Notes: generated by a model from the sequence alone, not told the origin. Shown: positions 8,315 to 19,428, counted from the first letter of the stretch. The stretch is 64,000 bases of DNA from Streptomyces werraensis (GCA_014656175.1 BNBX01000010.1:248001-312000), one strand, 5' to 3'. A program made the numbers and translations.

Positions 8315-9343
8315 ATGGGTCCCCATCCTGCGGTCGCGGCGATACGCCTGGCGGTCCGCCGCGTCCTGAACGACATCCTCGCCGAACACGGCCGGACGCC
8401 CGGCCGCCTCACGCCCGACGAGCGGTCCTCCTCCCCGCTCGTGCTCGTGGCCTGCTCCGGCGGCGCCGACTCCATGGCGCTCGCCTCCGCCCTCGCCTTC
8501 GAAGCCCCCCGCGCCGGTCTGCGCGCCGGCGGCGTCACCGTCGACCACGGCCTCCAGGCGGGCTCCGACCTGCGCGCCGCCGAGGTCGCCTCCCGGCTCC
8601 GCGAACTCGGCCTGGACCCCGTCGAGCCGGTCGCCGTCACCGTCGGCCGCGACGGAGGCCCCGAGGCCGCCGCCCGCGACGCGCGCTACGCCGCCCTCGA
8701 CGCCGCCGCCGAACGCCACCGCGCCGCCGCCGTCCTCCTCGGCCACACCCGCGACGACCAGGCCGAGACGGTGCTGCTCGGCCTCGCCCGCGGCTCCGGC
8801 ATCCGCTCCCTGTCCGGAATGGCCGCGGTCTCGGGGGCCGACGGCCGTTACCGGCGGCCCTTCCTCCAGCTCGACCGCCAGACCGCCCGCAAGGCCTGCA
8901 TGGTCCAGTCCCTGCCCGTCTGGGACGACCCGCACAACACCGACCCCGCCTACACCCGCTCCCGGCTGCGCCACGAGGGCCTGCCGGCCCTGGAGAAGGC
9001 CCTCGGCAAGGGCGTCGTCGAGGCCCTCGCCCGTACGGCCCAGCTCTCCCGCGACGACGCCGACGCCCTCGACGCCTGGGCCGGGAAGGCCGCGGCGGGC
9101 GTCCGCGACGCCGACGGCCGCCTGGAGTGCGCCGCGCTGCACGACCTGCCGCCCGCCGTGCGCCGCCGGGTGCTGCGCAGGGCCGCCATCGAGGCCGGCG
9201 CCCCGGCCGGTTCGCTCTTCGCCCGTCACATCGAGGAGGTCGACCGGCTGATCACCGGCTGGCGCGGTCAGGGGGCCATCAATCTCCCCGGCCGGGTCGT
9301 CGCCCGCCGGCAGGGTGGCAGACTGGTGATTCGGCAGGGCTGA
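8315..9343 (+). CDS. tilS: tRNA(Ile)-lysidine synthase
   Basis: The 342-residue N-type ATP pyrophosphatase converts C34 of the CAU-anticodon isoleucine tRNA to lysidine. The PP-loop SGGADS is present in VLVACSGGADSMALA near residue 50. DHGLQ and LLGHTRDDQAET are further TilS motifs. The C-terminal domain is short, as in other actinobacterial TilS. ATG 8315 follows an AAGGGAA site. The hpt gene starts 67 bp downstream on the same strand, a classical tilS-hpt pair. Confidence 0.95.
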   Translation: MGPHPAVAAIRLAVRRVLNDILAEHGRTPGRLTPDERSSSPLVLVACSGGADSMALASALAFEAPRAGLRAGGVTVDHGLQAGSDLRAAEVASRLRELGLDPVEPVAVTVGRDGGPEAAARDARYAALDAAAERHRAAAVLLGHTRDDQAETVLLGLARGSGIRSLSGMAAVSGADGRYRRPFLQLDRQTARKACMVQSLPVWDDPHNTDPAYTRSRLRHEGLPALEKALGKGVVEALARTAQLSRDDADALDAWAGKAAAGVRDADGRLECAALHDLPPAVRRRVLRRAAIEAGAPAGSLFARHIEEVDRLITGWRGQGAINLPGRVVARRQGGRLVIRQG

Positions 9344-9410
9344 ATCCGGACCCCACCGACCGAAGAGGTCGCGGGGCGGACCGGACCGGCCGGTGGGACG
9401 ACCGAAAGTG

Positions 9411-9971
9411 ATGCGGGTGGACGCGAACGACATGGGTGCCGACCTCGAGAAGGTGCTCATCACCAAGGAAGAGATCGACGCCAAGCTGACGGAGCTGGCG
9501 GCGAAGATCGACGCGGAGTACGCGGGCAAGGACCTGCTGATCGTCGGCGTGCTCAAGGGCGCGGTGATGGTGATGGCCGACCTCGCCCGGGCGCTGTCCA
9601 CCCCCGTCACGATGGACTGGATGGCCGTGTCCTCGTACGGGGCGGGCACGCAGTCCTCGGGTGTGGTGCGGATCCTCAAGGACCTCGACACGGACATCAA
9701 GGGCCGCCACGTCCTGATCGTCGAGGACATCATCGACTCCGGCCTGACCCTGTCCTGGCTGATCTCCAACCTCGGCTCGCGCGAGCCCGCCTCCCTCAAG
9801 GTGTGCACGCTGCTGCGCAAGCCCGAGGCCGCCAAGGTCGCCATCGACGTCGAATGGGTCGGTTTCGACATCCCCAACGAGTTCGTCGTGGGCTACGGCC
9901 TGGACTACGCGGAGAAGTACCGCAACCTGCCGTTCGTCGGGACGCTCGCGCCCCACGTCTACGGCGGGTGA
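9411..9971 (+). CDS. hpt: Hypoxanthine phosphoribosyltransferase
   Basis: The 186-residue purine salvage enzyme makes IMP or GMP from hypoxanthine or guanine and PRPP. The PRPP-binding loop VLIVEDIIDSGLT is present with its acidic pair, as is the VGVLKGAVM loop. ATG 9411 (MRVDAND) is taken as start; a downstream ATG (MGADLEK) and an upstream GTG at 9393 are alternatives, and the ribosome site is weak. It lies between tilS and ftsH, an order conserved in Gram-positive bacteria. Confidence 0.95.
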   Translation: MRVDANDMGADLEKVLITKEEIDAKLTELAAKIDAEYAGKDLLIVGVLKGAVMVMADLARALSTPVTMDWMAVSSYGAGTQSSGVVRILKDLDTDIKGRHVLIVEDIIDSGLTLSWLISNLGSREPASLKVCTLLRKPEAAKVAIDVEWVGFDIPNEFVVGYGLDYAEKYRNLPFVGTLAPHVYGG

Positions 9972-10160
9972 ACCGCGGCGGCCCCGGCCGCCGCACGTGA
10001 TCGGGAACCCCGGCGGGCTCCGCGGCGTTGGAGCATGCGTGGACGCCATTGCCGGCCCGTCCCTCGCAGCGTCGGGGGCCGATGCTGGGGTACCGTCCGA
10101 AGAACAGCCTTTATCAAACTCACTATGGCAGGAGGGACGGGGCGGCACCGCTCCGTATGG

Positions 10161-12200
<2,040 letters not shown>

Positions 12201-12236
12201 CCCGAGGCTCCCGGAGCCCCACCGGGCCCGGAATGG

Positions 12237-12276
12237 ATGCCGCGTCCCCCTGGTTCTAGCCTGGGGGACGCGGCAT
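12237..12276 (+). terminator. Terminator between ftsH and folE
   Basis: A perfect 14-bp stem (12237-12250 with 12263-12276) has a 12-nt loop and lies 36 nt after the ftsH stop. Confidence 0.75.
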
Positions 12277-12342
12277 TCTGCGTAACCCGCAGTTCGAGAC
12301 GCGTGCCCGGTCACGCGTGCAGGCACAGGAACGAGGCACCCC

Positions 12343-12948
12343 ATGACCGACCCCGTGACGCTGGACGGCATAGCCCCCATCGGCGAGTTCGATGAGAAGC
12401 GGGCCCAGAACGCCGTGCGCGAACTGCTGATCGCGGTGGGCGAGGACCCGGACCGTGAGGGCCTGCAGGAGACCCCGGCGCGCGTGGCCCGTGCCTACCG
12501 GGAGATCTTCGCGGGGCTGTGGCAGAAGCCCGAGGACGTACTGACGACGACGTTCGACCTCGGCCACGACGAGATGGTGCTGGTCAAGGACATCGAGGTG
12601 TACTCGACCTGCGAGCATCATCTGGTGCCGTTCCGGGGCGTGGCGCACGTCGGGTACATCCCGTCGGCCAACGGGAAGATCACGGGTCTGTCCAAGCTGG
12701 CCCGGCTGGTGGACGTGTACGCCCGGCGGCCGCAGGTGCAGGAACGACTCACCACGCAGATCGCGGACTCCCTGATGGACATCCTGGAGCCGCGCGGGGT
12801 CATCGTGGTCGTGGAGTGCGAGCACATGTGCATGTCGATGCGGGGCATCCGCAAGCCCGGCGCCAAGACGATCACCTCAGCGGTGCGGGGCCAGCTGCGG
12901 GACGCGGCGACCCGCAACGAGGCGATGAGCCTCATCATGGCGCGCTGA
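12343..12948 (+). CDS. folE: GTP cyclohydrolase I
   Basis: The 201-residue enzyme catalyses the first step of folate synthesis, GTP to dihydroneopterin triphosphate. Zinc and catalytic motifs are visible: STCEHHLVPF (zinc Cys plus His), GLSKLARLVDVYARRPQVQ, and ECEHMCMSMRGI with the second zinc Cys. The length is typical. It is the only folate gene here on the plus strand; the remaining steps are encoded on the minus strand about 0.6 kb downstream. Confidence 0.97.
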   Translation: MTDPVTLDGIAPIGEFDEKRAQNAVRELLIAVGEDPDREGLQETPARVARAYREIFAGLWQKPEDVLTTTFDLGHDEMVLVKDIEVYSTCEHHLVPFRGVAHVGYIPSANGKITGLSKLARLVDVYARRPQVQERLTTQIADSLMDILEPRGVIVVVECEHMCMSMRGIRKPGAKTITSAVRGQLRDAATRNEAMSLIMAR

Positions 12949-12962
12949 CGCCGGACGGACGG

Positions 12963-12997
12963 AAGGGGCACGGTCCGGGAGGACCGCGCCCCTTTTT
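12963..12997. terminator. Rho-independent terminator between convergent folE and DUF3180 gene
   Basis: The stem pairs 12963-12976 with 12981-12994, with a single mismatch and a GGGA loop, and a T run at 12993-12997 follows on the plus strand. It serves folE and may work in both directions. Confidence 0.85.
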
Positions 12998-13011
12998 CGC
13001 GTACGGGCGTC

Positions 13012-13500
13012 TCAGCTCGCCGGGGCCGTGCCCGGGTGGTCGTCGTCCTCGTCGTCCGGGAGCTTGCACACGTGCTCCAGGAACTTGGCCGCCGCTATCA
13101 CGCCGATGCCCGCCACCACGGAGAAGCCGGCGTAGATGGCCTGGTCGCGGCGGGCGGGGATGTCCAGGGAGCCCAGCAGCACGACGAAGGTGCCGCCGTA
13201 GAGGCCCGCGACGAGAGCCGCCACCAGGGCGCTGGCCTGCCCGAAGACCACCGCGCGGGCAGCCTGCAGCGGGTCGACGCCCTTGGCCTCCGGACGGCGC
13301 TCGCGCTGGGCCTTGAGGCGGGCGCGCAGGGAGAGCGCCGTGGCCGCGAGGACCGTGGCGATCAGGGCGAGCACGATCGGCGCCGCCACGGGGACGCTCG
13401 GGAGGGTGCCCAGCGAGTTCCACAGGCGGGCGCCGGCCCAGGACAGGACCCCGGCGACGACGAAGACGCCGGCCAGCACCCTGATGCGCAGCTCTTTCAC
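13012..13500 (-). CDS. DUF3180 family membrane protein
   Basis: The 162-residue protein has four hydrophobic segments (about 8-26, 38-56, 84-108 and 121-139) and an acidic C-terminus (PDDEDDDHPG). DUF3180 proteins sit directly downstream of folK in many actinobacteria, and their function is unknown. GTG 13500 has an AAGGGA site. The gene is the last of the minus-strand folP-NTF2-folB-folK-DUF3180 run, 61 bp after folK. Confidence 0.85.
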   Translation of the reverse strand: MKELRIRVLAGVFVVAGVLSWAGARLWNSLGTLPSVPVAAPIVLALIATVLAATALSLRARLKAQRERRPEAKGVDPLQAARAVVFGQASALVAALVAGLYGGTFVVLLGSLDIPARRDQAIYAGFSVVAGIGVIAAAKFLEHVCKLPDDEDDDHPGTAPAS

Positions 13501-13561
13501 GGTGTCCCTTCGCGTTCCCCCGGCCGGTGGCCCGGGCTGTGGCCGTCCTCGACCTTAACGG

Positions 13562-14173
13562 CTACTCGGGCAGCCGGAGTTCCAGGTCGGCGCGCGGCGC
13601 GACCCCGTCCCGGGTGACCGCGTCCAGCAGCTCCGCCACCGGACCGCGTCCCGGAAGCTCGGCGGCGGGGTCGATGTCCAGCCAGGGGGCGAGCACGAAG
13701 GCGCGCTCGTGGGCGCGCGGGTGCGGCAGGGTGAGATGCGGGTCGTCGGAGTGGAGGTCGGCGTAGGCGACGATGTCGACGTCCAGCGTGCGCGGACCCC
13801 AGCGCTCGTCCCGTACCCGGTGGAAGGCCTCCTCGACCGCCTGGGCGCGCTCCAGCAGGGAGGACGGCGGCAGGGTCGTCTTCAGCACGGCGACCGCGTT
13901 GAAGTAGGACGGCTGGCTGCCGGGCTCGACGCCCCACGGCTCCGTCTCGTACACGGGGGAGACCGCCTTGACGCGGATGCCCGGGGTGTCCTCCAGGGCG
14001 TCCACGGCCCCCTGGAGCGTCTCCAGGCGGTTGCCCAGGTTGGCGCCGAGGGACACCACGGCCCGTTTCGGGTTCTGGAGGGTGGTGTCGGCGGCGTCCA
14101 CCTGCTCGACCACGGAGGCGGGGACGGGCTGGACGGTCGGGTCGGTGTGGCCCGTGGTGGACGGCCTGGTCAT
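13562..14173 (-). CDS. folK: 2-amino-4-hydroxy-6-hydroxymethyldihydropteridine pyrophosphokinase
   Basis: The 203-residue HPPK transfers pyrophosphate from ATP to 6-hydroxymethyl-dihydropterin. The HPPK signature WGPRTLDVDIV is present, as are VSLGANLGNR near the start and LPHPRAHERAFVL near the end. The ATG at 14173 overlaps the folB stop by 4 nt (ATGA), so translation is likely coupled. An N-terminal extension of about 35 residues precedes the core. Confidence 0.96.
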   Translation of the reverse strand: MTRPSTTGHTDPTVQPVPASVVEQVDAADTTLQNPKRAVVSLGANLGNRLETLQGAVDALEDTPGIRVKAVSPVYETEPWGVEPGSQPSYFNAVAVLKTTLPPSSLLERAQAVEEAFHRVRDERWGPRTLDVDIVAYADLHSDDPHLTLPHPRAHERAFVLAPWLDIDPAAELPGRGPVAELLDAVTRDGVAPRADLELRLPE

Positions 14174-14529
14174 GCGCGGCTCCGGGTGATGGTGACGGTC
14201 ACGTCGTCGAAGGGCACGGTGATCGGCGCGTCCGGCTTGTGGACGCGCACCTCGACCTCCCGTACGACGTCGTGCTTCAGGCAGACCTGGGCGATGCGCT
14301 CGGCGAGGGTCTCGACGAGGTTGACGGGCTCGCCCTCGACGACGGCCACCACCTCCTCGGCCACGATGCCGTAGTGCACGGTCTTCGTCAGGTCGTCGTC
14401 GGCGGCGGCCGGGCGGGTGTCCAGGCCCAGGACGAGGTCCACGAGGAAGGTCTGGCCCTCCTCGCGCTCCTTCGGGAACACACCGTGGTGCCCGCGGGCC
14501 CTCAGGCCGCTCAGCGCGACACGATCCAC
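14170..14529 (-). CDS. folB: Dihydroneopterin aldolase
   Basis: The 119-residue enzyme cleaves dihydroneopterin to 6-hydroxymethyl-dihydropterin and glycolaldehyde. The characteristic VALSGLRARGHHGVFPKERE and VNLVETLAERIA segments are present, and length is normal. GTG 14529 is preceded by AGGAG at 14538-14542. The 3' end overlaps folK by 4 nt. Confidence 0.95.
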   Translation of the reverse strand: MDRVALSGLRARGHHGVFPKEREEGQTFLVDLVLGLDTRPAAADDDLTKTVHYGIVAEEVVAVVEGEPVNLVETLAERIAQVCLKHDVVREVEVRVHKPDAPITVPFDDVTVTITRSRA

Positions 14530-14669
14530 GCGAATCACTCCTGCTGTCGTCGGTCCGGCCGGTCGGTGCCCTGTGCGGACGGCACACCGGCCTTCTCTCG
14601 AATCTACCCGCGGCGGGCGCGTGCCCCGGCGGCCGTGCCCGGCGGGGTGAGAACCGCCACGTGCGCGGG

Positions 14670-15179
14670 TCAGGGCGGGGTCGGGGTGTCGTCGTCCTCG
14701 TCGTCGTCCTCCTCGGCGAGGACCGGGGAGGCGTGGTGGGACCAGAGCTTCCAGCCGGACGGGGTGCGCCGGTACACGTTGGTGGCGACGACGAGCTGCC
14801 CGACCAGCGGTCCCAGCTCCTCGCCCTCCTCGGGGGCGGGCCCGCCGCTGAGGATGTTCTCCGTGCAGGTCACCACCGCGGTGTCCCCGGTGACGGAGAC
14901 GTGCACGTCGGTGAGGAAGAACTGGATGTAGTCGGTGTTCGCCATGATCAGCGCGTACGAGCGGAGCACCTCGCCGCGTCCGGTGAGCACCGGCCAGCCG
15001 GGGTGCACGCAGGACACGACGCCCGCGTCGGCGGGGTCGTGGTACTCCTCGTCGACGCCGAGGTCGGCAGGGGTGAGCCAGGCGGAGGCGACCTCCTCGA
15101 AGTCGCCCCGTTCCAGTGCCTCGTAGAAGGCGGTGTTGGCGGCCTCGACCTGCTCGACGTCGGTGTGGGGTGCGGTCAC
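14670..15179 (-). CDS. NTF2-like (SnoaL-fold) protein in the folate operon
   Basis: The 169-residue protein has the helix-then-sheet pattern of the nuclear transport factor 2 superfamily. It includes the AANTAFYEALERGDFEEVA opening and the final beta strands with GWKLWSHHASP, and ends in an acidic tail. These folds act as small-molecule pockets or adaptors; the role here is unknown. The GTG start overlaps the folP stop (GTGA), with GGAAGGAG upstream. The placement between folP and folB is conserved in streptomycetes (recalled), hinting at a pterin or envelope-related role (inference). Confidence 0.8.
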   Translation of the reverse strand: MTAPHTDVEQVEAANTAFYEALERGDFEEVASAWLTPADLGVDEEYHDPADAGVVSCVHPGWPVLTGRGEVLRSYALIMANTDYIQFFLTDVHVSVTGDTAVVTCTENILSGGPAPEEGEELGPLVGQLVVATNVYRRTPSGWKLWSHHASPVLAEEDDDEDDDTPTPP

Positions 15180-16084
15180 CGGGCTCCTTCCGCACCGTGC
15201 TCGGGGGATGAGGGGTCGTCGTCGGGGCGTGCCGCCTGTATCGCGCGGACCACCCGTACGGCGTCGGCGCTGGCCCGGACCTCGTGGACCCGCACCGCCC
15301 AGGCGCCGGCCCGGGCCGACAGGGCGGTGACGGCGGCGGTGGCCGCGTCGCGTTCGCGGGCGGGCGGGGGCGGGGCGTCGGGGCCCGCAAGCACCCGGCC
15401 GAGGAACCGTTTGCGGGACGCGGCGACGAGCAGGGGGTGGCCGAGGCCCAGCAGGCGGTCGAGGCGGGCGAGCAGCGCGAGGTCGTGCCCGGCGTCCTTG
15501 GAGAAGCCGAGACCGGGGTCGACGATCACGCGGTCGGCGGCGATGCCGCCCTCCAGGACGGCCTCCACGCGCGCGTGGAGCTCGTCGGCGACCTCGGTGA
15601 CCACGTCCTCGTACACGCCCCGGACGTTGCCGCCCTCCAGGAAGCCGCGCCAGTGCATGACGACGAACGGGGCGCCGGCGGCGGCGACGACGCCGATCAT
15701 GGCGGGGTCGGCGAGGCCGCCGCTGACGTCGTTGACCAGGGAGGCGCCGGCCGCGAGCGACTGCTCGGCGACGGAGGCGCGCATGGTGTCGACGGAGACG
15801 GTGACGCCCTCCGCGGCGAGCCCGCGGACCACCGGGACGACGCGCCTGAGCTCCTCGGCCTCGTCGACGCGGGTGGCGCCGGGGCGGGTGGACTCGCCGC
15901 CGACGTCCACCAGATCGGCGCCCTGTGCGACCAGGTCGAGGCCGTGCTTGACGGCCGTGGTGGTGTCGAACCAGCGTCCGCCGTCGGAGAAGGAGTCCGG
16001 GGTGACGTTCACGACTCCCATGACCGCGCACCGGTCCCAGTGGGGGAGGCCCGCGACCTGACGGCGTCCGCTGTGAGTGCTCAT
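15176..16084 (-). CDS. folP: Dihydropteroate synthase
   Basis: The 302-residue TIM-barrel enzyme condenses 6-hydroxymethyl-dihydropterin pyrophosphate with p-aminobenzoate and is the sulfonamide target. The motifs MGVVNVTPDSFSDGG, DVGGESTRPGA, LVNDVSGG and DPGLGFSK are all present. It is the first gene of the minus-strand folate run. A TACGCT hexamer at 16091-16096 ends 6 nt before ATG 16084 and there is no Shine-Dalgarno, so the mRNA may be leaderless. Confidence 0.97.
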   Translation of the reverse strand: MSTHSGRRQVAGLPHWDRCAVMGVVNVTPDSFSDGGRWFDTTTAVKHGLDLVAQGADLVDVGGESTRPGATRVDEAEELRRVVPVVRGLAAEGVTVSVDTMRASVAEQSLAAGASLVNDVSGGLADPAMIGVVAAAGAPFVVMHWRGFLEGGNVRGVYEDVVTEVADELHARVEAVLEGGIAADRVIVDPGLGFSKDAGHDLALLARLDRLLGLGHPLLVAASRKRFLGRVLAGPDAPPPPARERDAATAAVTALSARAGAWAVRVHEVRASADAVRVVRAIQAARPDDDPSSPEHGAEGAR

Positions 16085-16632
16085 ACGTTCAGCGTAGGCC
16101 CAGGGAGGGTGGGTGGTGGCGCACGGGCCCGGCGCGCGGGAAACGCCGCGCGTGGACATTGGCGGCACCTTTCGGGCCGCATTGCCGTGAGGGGGACGCG
16201 CGGAAGAGCGGAAAGAGCGGGAGAGGGGCCGAAACGGGGTCCCCGGGGGCGGGGAGAAGCCGATCTCCTCCGGGAAGCGCGCCCTGCGGTGAGCGGTCGC
16301 GGGGGAGACGCCGAAGCGGATCGGAAGGGGTGAAGGGAAGGGCGCCGGCGGGCGGAAGCGGAGGGCGGAAGGAGCCCGGGGCCCGCGGGTGGCGAGGGGC
16401 GGTGGGGTGCCGGGGCGGGGCCGTCCCGGAGGAAGCCGGCGCAGGGGCCGACCGGAATGCGCCGAGGGCGAGTTGAGCGGCGGCCGGACCTCATAAATGA
16501 TCTTGACGAGAATTCAATGACCCGTTTTTCACGCACGGCCCCGATCGCTGACGGCCTGTGAAACGTCGCGTGTGGCTTTCTTTTTACGGGGCGGGGCACC
16601 ATCATTCGCCTACGCGCGGTAAGTTTCTGGCC
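16085..16632. other. Intergenic region, purine-biased then AT-richer
   Basis: No gene is supported here. From about 16180 to 16440 the plus strand is strongly purine-rich (repeated GGGG, GAAG and GGAAG runs) with little coding periodicity. From about 16490 to 16632 the sequence is unusually AT-rich for this genome (ATAAATGATC, TTGACGAGAATTC, CTTTCTTTTTAC), consistent with promoter DNA for the downstream gene. No convincing -35/-10 pair was fixed. Confidence 0.5.
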
Positions 16633-18030
16633 ATGCCACGTGGACGTCACCGTCATTCCCCGCCTCTGCACAGGATGCTGCCCCCGTCGGCGATCGCAGG
16701 CGTGTCCGTCGTCTGCGCCCTGGCGCCGTGGGTGTTCACGCAACCGGTGGTGCTCCGTCTCCTGGCCGCGGCCGCCGCGGTCACGGCGATCGTGGGCGCC
16801 GTCGTGATGCGTCACTGGGACGCCCAGGCGGGCAAACGCGTCGCCGACCTCACGCGCGCGCGGGCGAGCGACGAGTGGCGTTTCGAGGAGCGCGTCGCCG
16901 AACTCGAGTCGGACCTCGAGGAGTCGCGTGAGCTGCGTATGAAGCTGGAGCAGCGGCTGCGCGCCAAGCGCGCGGAACTGGCGGGACTGCGCAACGAGCA
17001 CGCCGCGCTGCTGCGCCGGTACGCGGCGGCCGAGGCGGAGCGCGCGAACGTCCTTGAGGAGCGCCGGGTGCTGGAGATCGAGGCGGCCGTCCCGGCACGC
17101 GCCCTCCCCGCGGGCACGCCCGCGACGACCCGGCCGGAGCCGGAACCCACGGTCCCCGGGGCGACCGCGGACGTGGAGCGGGCGGAGGACGCCGGGCAGC
17201 AGGAGAAGCGGGACGAGAAGACCGCCGGCGTCTTCTCCCCGGAGGGTTCGAAGCTGTACCTGAAGGCCGACGCGGCGCTGGCACGGTTCGCGGCGAAGCC
17301 GAAGGCGCGCACCGGGACGCCGGCCGAGGCGGAGACCGAGACTGAGGCGGACTCCGACGCGCCGGAGGAGACGGCCGCGGAGCCCTCCGTGCCGGCCGCG
17401 CGCAAGGAGAGCGCCCCAGGGACCGCGAAGGCCGCAGACGCCGCGAAGGCCAAGAACGCCCCGAAGGCCGGGGACGCCGCGAAGGCCGGGGACGCCGCGA
17501 AGGCCGGGGACGCCCCGAAGAGCCCTGCCGTGAGGACCACCGCTCCCCAGGGCGGCGGCACCCCCGAGGACGACGGGCCCGAGCCGACGAAGCGGCCCAG
17601 GCCCGACCCGGCGCAGGAGGACGAGGCCGGGGGGCAGCCCCGGGCGGCCGGCGACCATGAGCGCGCGGCCGCCCCCACCGCACCGGCCGCCTCCCCCGCC
17701 CCGGCCGCGCGCCGGCCCGCCGGGCACTTCACGGTGCCGACCGCGGTGGCGGTCGTCCCGCCGACGCAGCCCGTGCGGCAGCCGGTGCAGGACGACGGGT
17801 TCGACTTCTTCGGCACCAAGAACGCCCGGCGCGAGGCGCTGGACGCCGTGCAGAACGAGGACCTCGCCGACGTCGTCGGGCAGGAGGCGCTGGCGCTGCA
17901 CAAGGCGGAGGCGGAAGCCCAGTACAAGCCGGCCGCCGAGGAGCCGCGCGCCGGTCAGGTCATCGACCTGACGGCCCACGACGAGACGGAGCACATCGAC
18001 GTCCAGGGACTGCGCAGCGCGGTGTCCTGA
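16633..18030 (+). CDS. Membrane-anchored coiled-coil protein with Ala/Lys/Pro-rich linker
   Basis: The 465-residue protein has two hydrophobic segments near the N-terminus (about 15-30 and 36-54). A charged coiled coil follows (about 65-150, EERVAELESDLEESRELR). A long low-complexity region rich in A, E, K and P contains three near-identical AKAGDA repeats. The C-terminal block (DDGFDFFGTKN... to IDLTAHDETEHIDVQGLR) looks more conserved. No known domain is recognised. ATG 16633 is chosen over GTG 16558 because it lies closer to the membrane helix. It ends at a strong bidirectional hairpin. Confidence 0.7.
   Translation: MPRGRHRHSPPLHRMLPPSAIAGVSVVCALAPWVFTQPVVLRLLAAAAAVTAIVGAVVMRHWDAQAGKRVADLTRARASDEWRFEERVAELESDLEESRELRMKLEQRLRAKRAELAGLRNEHAALLRRYAAAEAERANVLEERRVLEIEAAVPARALPAGTPATTRPEPEPTVPGATADVERAEDAGQQEKRDEKTAGVFSPEGSKLYLKADAALARFAAKPKARTGTPAEAETETEADSDAPEETAAEPSVPAARKESAPGTAKAADAAKAKNAPKAGDAAKAGDAAKAGDAPKSPAVRTTAPQGGGTPEDDGPEPTKRPRPDPAQEDEAGGQPRAAGDHERAAAPTAPAASPAPAARRPAGHFTVPTAVAVVPPTQPVRQPVQDDGFDFFGTKNARREALDAVQNEDLADVVGQEALALHKAEAEAQYKPAAEEPRAGQVIDLTAHDETEHIDVQGLRSAVS
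17464..17517 (+). repeat. Three 18-bp tandem repeats encoding AKAGDA units
   Basis: Units at 17464-17481, 17482-17499 and 17500-17517 are nearly identical and lie in frame inside the linker of the coiled-coil gene. Slippage would change linker length by six residues. Confidence 0.85.
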
Positions 18031-18046
18031 ACCGGCAGTCCTTCAC

Positions 18047-18080
18047 GGGAGAGGGCCCCGCCCGGGCGGGGCCCTCTCCC
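18047..18080. terminator. 34-bp perfect palindrome, bidirectional terminator
   Basis: Bases 18047-18063 are the exact reverse complement of 18064-18080 (17 bp each, no spacer). It sits between convergent genes ending at 18030 and 18094. Confidence 0.85.
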
Positions 18081-18093
18081 ATGTCCGTGCCGG

Positions 18094-19428
18094 TCAGGCC
18101 ATCCAGCGGTCCGGCAGGGCGTCCCTGCGCCCCGTGCGGGACCGTTCCGCCTGGGAGTGCAGCAGGGCCGCGGCCTCCTCGGCGGGGCGCAGACGGGCGG
18201 TCACGGTGCCGTTGGCGCCGGTGTCCACGTGGACGTCGGCGACCCCGTGCGCCCGCTGCCAGGGCCCCTGGGCGAGCCGTACGCTCTGCACCTTCGCGTG
18301 CGGCACCAGCGAGAGGCTGCGCCGCAGCAGACCGCGCCGGGAGGCGAACACCGCGTCCGTGACGGCGAGCCCGTGGCCCCGCCACCACACCGGAACGCAC
18401 CACCGTGCGCCGCGCGGCGGACGGGAGAACGCCTCGCGCGGGGGCACGGTCACCCCGGGCAGGACGCGCGCGACGACCGACTCGGCCATCGCGCGCGGGG
18501 CCACCGGCAGCAGCAGGGAGTTGGACGAGCCGGCCACGTCCAGCTCCACGCGCACCCAGCCCCGCCTCCGCCACAGCAGCGGCTCGACCAGCCGCACGGT
18601 CTGCACCCGGCCGGGCGGCACCGTCTCGTGCGCCCGGTCCAGCAGCCCGTGGTCGATGCGGAGGCCGTCGGGCGACTCGCCCAGCGTCCAGTCGTACTCG
18701 GCGACGAAGCGGCCCACGCTGCTCGCGCCCGCCGCGCCGAGCATCGGGACGCCGGCCGCGAGCACCGTCCACAGGCTGTGGGTGGCCGTCCACAGCAACG
18801 GCAGGGCGACGGCGGCGACCAGCAGCCAGACCCAGGTCGCCCCGGTCAGCAGCAGCGAGACGGCCAGCACGCCCGGCGGCACCCGCAGCATCTGCCGGGA
18901 GGGCGCCTCGCCCACCTCGTGGGCGCTCTCCGGGGCGAAGCCCGCCGCCCGCGCCAGCAGTTCCGCGCGCAGCGCCCGCGCCTCGCCGGCCCCGAGGAAG
19001 GCCAGCTCGTCCTTCTTGTCGGTGCCAATGACGTCGAGTTTCAGCTTTGCCACGCCCGCGACCCGTGCCAGCAGCGGCTGGGTGACGTCGATGGCCTGGA
19101 TCCGCTCCAGCCGGATGTGCGCGGTGCGCCGGAACAGCAGCCCGGTGCGCACCCGCAGCTCGCTTTCGGTCACCGCGAAGTGGGTGTACCACCAGCTCAG
19201 AAAGCCGTAGAGGGCGGCGGCCGGGATGAGCACGCCGAGCCCGACCAGCAGCGTGGTCGTGGTCAGCCGGGTGAGCTGACGCTGAGCGCCGTCGGGGTCG
19301 TGGACCGCCCAGCCCATCAGGACGGCCACCGGCGCCCACGCCCGCCGCAGCGGTGTGACGGGGTGCAGCCGCCGCTCGGTCACGGGCGGCCGGCCGGTCA
19401 CGTCCTCCTGGACGCCGGGCGCGGTCAC
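18094..19428 (-). CDS. YdbT-like membrane protein with three bacterial PH (bPH2) domains
   Basis: The 444-residue protein has hydrophobic pairs (about 45-75 and 155-200). It shows three repeats of the bPH2 pattern, each with a strand-turn of the form R-x-G-L-L-x-R followed by x-V-Q-x-V-x-L: GLLFRRTAHIRLERIQAIDV, GLLDRAHETVPPGRVQTVRL and GLLRRSLSLVPHAKVQSVRL. Three such domains match Bacillus YdbT. The start GTG overlaps the stop of the upstream single-domain gene (GTGA), so the two are co-translated. The function of the family is poorly defined; Bacillus ydbST is linked to envelope antimicrobial tolerance (knowledge). Confidence 0.8.
   Translation of the reverse strand: MTAPGVQEDVTGRPPVTERRLHPVTPLRRAWAPVAVLMGWAVHDPDGAQRQLTRLTTTTLLVGLGVLIPAAALYGFLSWWYTHFAVTESELRVRTGLLFRRTAHIRLERIQAIDVTQPLLARVAGVAKLKLDVIGTDKKDELAFLGAGEARALRAELLARAAGFAPESAHEVGEAPSRQMLRVPPGVLAVSLLLTGATWVWLLVAAVALPLLWTATHSLWTVLAAGVPMLGAAGASSVGRFVAEYDWTLGESPDGLRIDHGLLDRAHETVPPGRVQTVRLVEPLLWRRRGWVRVELDVAGSSNSLLLPVAPRAMAESVVARVLPGVTVPPREAFSRPPRGARWCVPVWWRGHGLAVTDAVFASRRGLLRRSLSLVPHAKVQSVRLAQGPWQRAHGVADVHVDTGANGTVTARLRPAEEAAALLHSQAERSRTGRRDALPDRWMA

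Noticed and set aside
10035..10160. N-terminal extension of FtsH by 42 residues
   Set aside because: The extra residues are Arg-rich with no conservation remembered, and FtsH normally begins a few residues before the first membrane helix.
16159..16476. 105-codon frame in the folP upstream gap
   Set aside because: Composition is Gly/Arg/Ser repetitive, there is no ribosome site, and third-position bias does not follow the genome.
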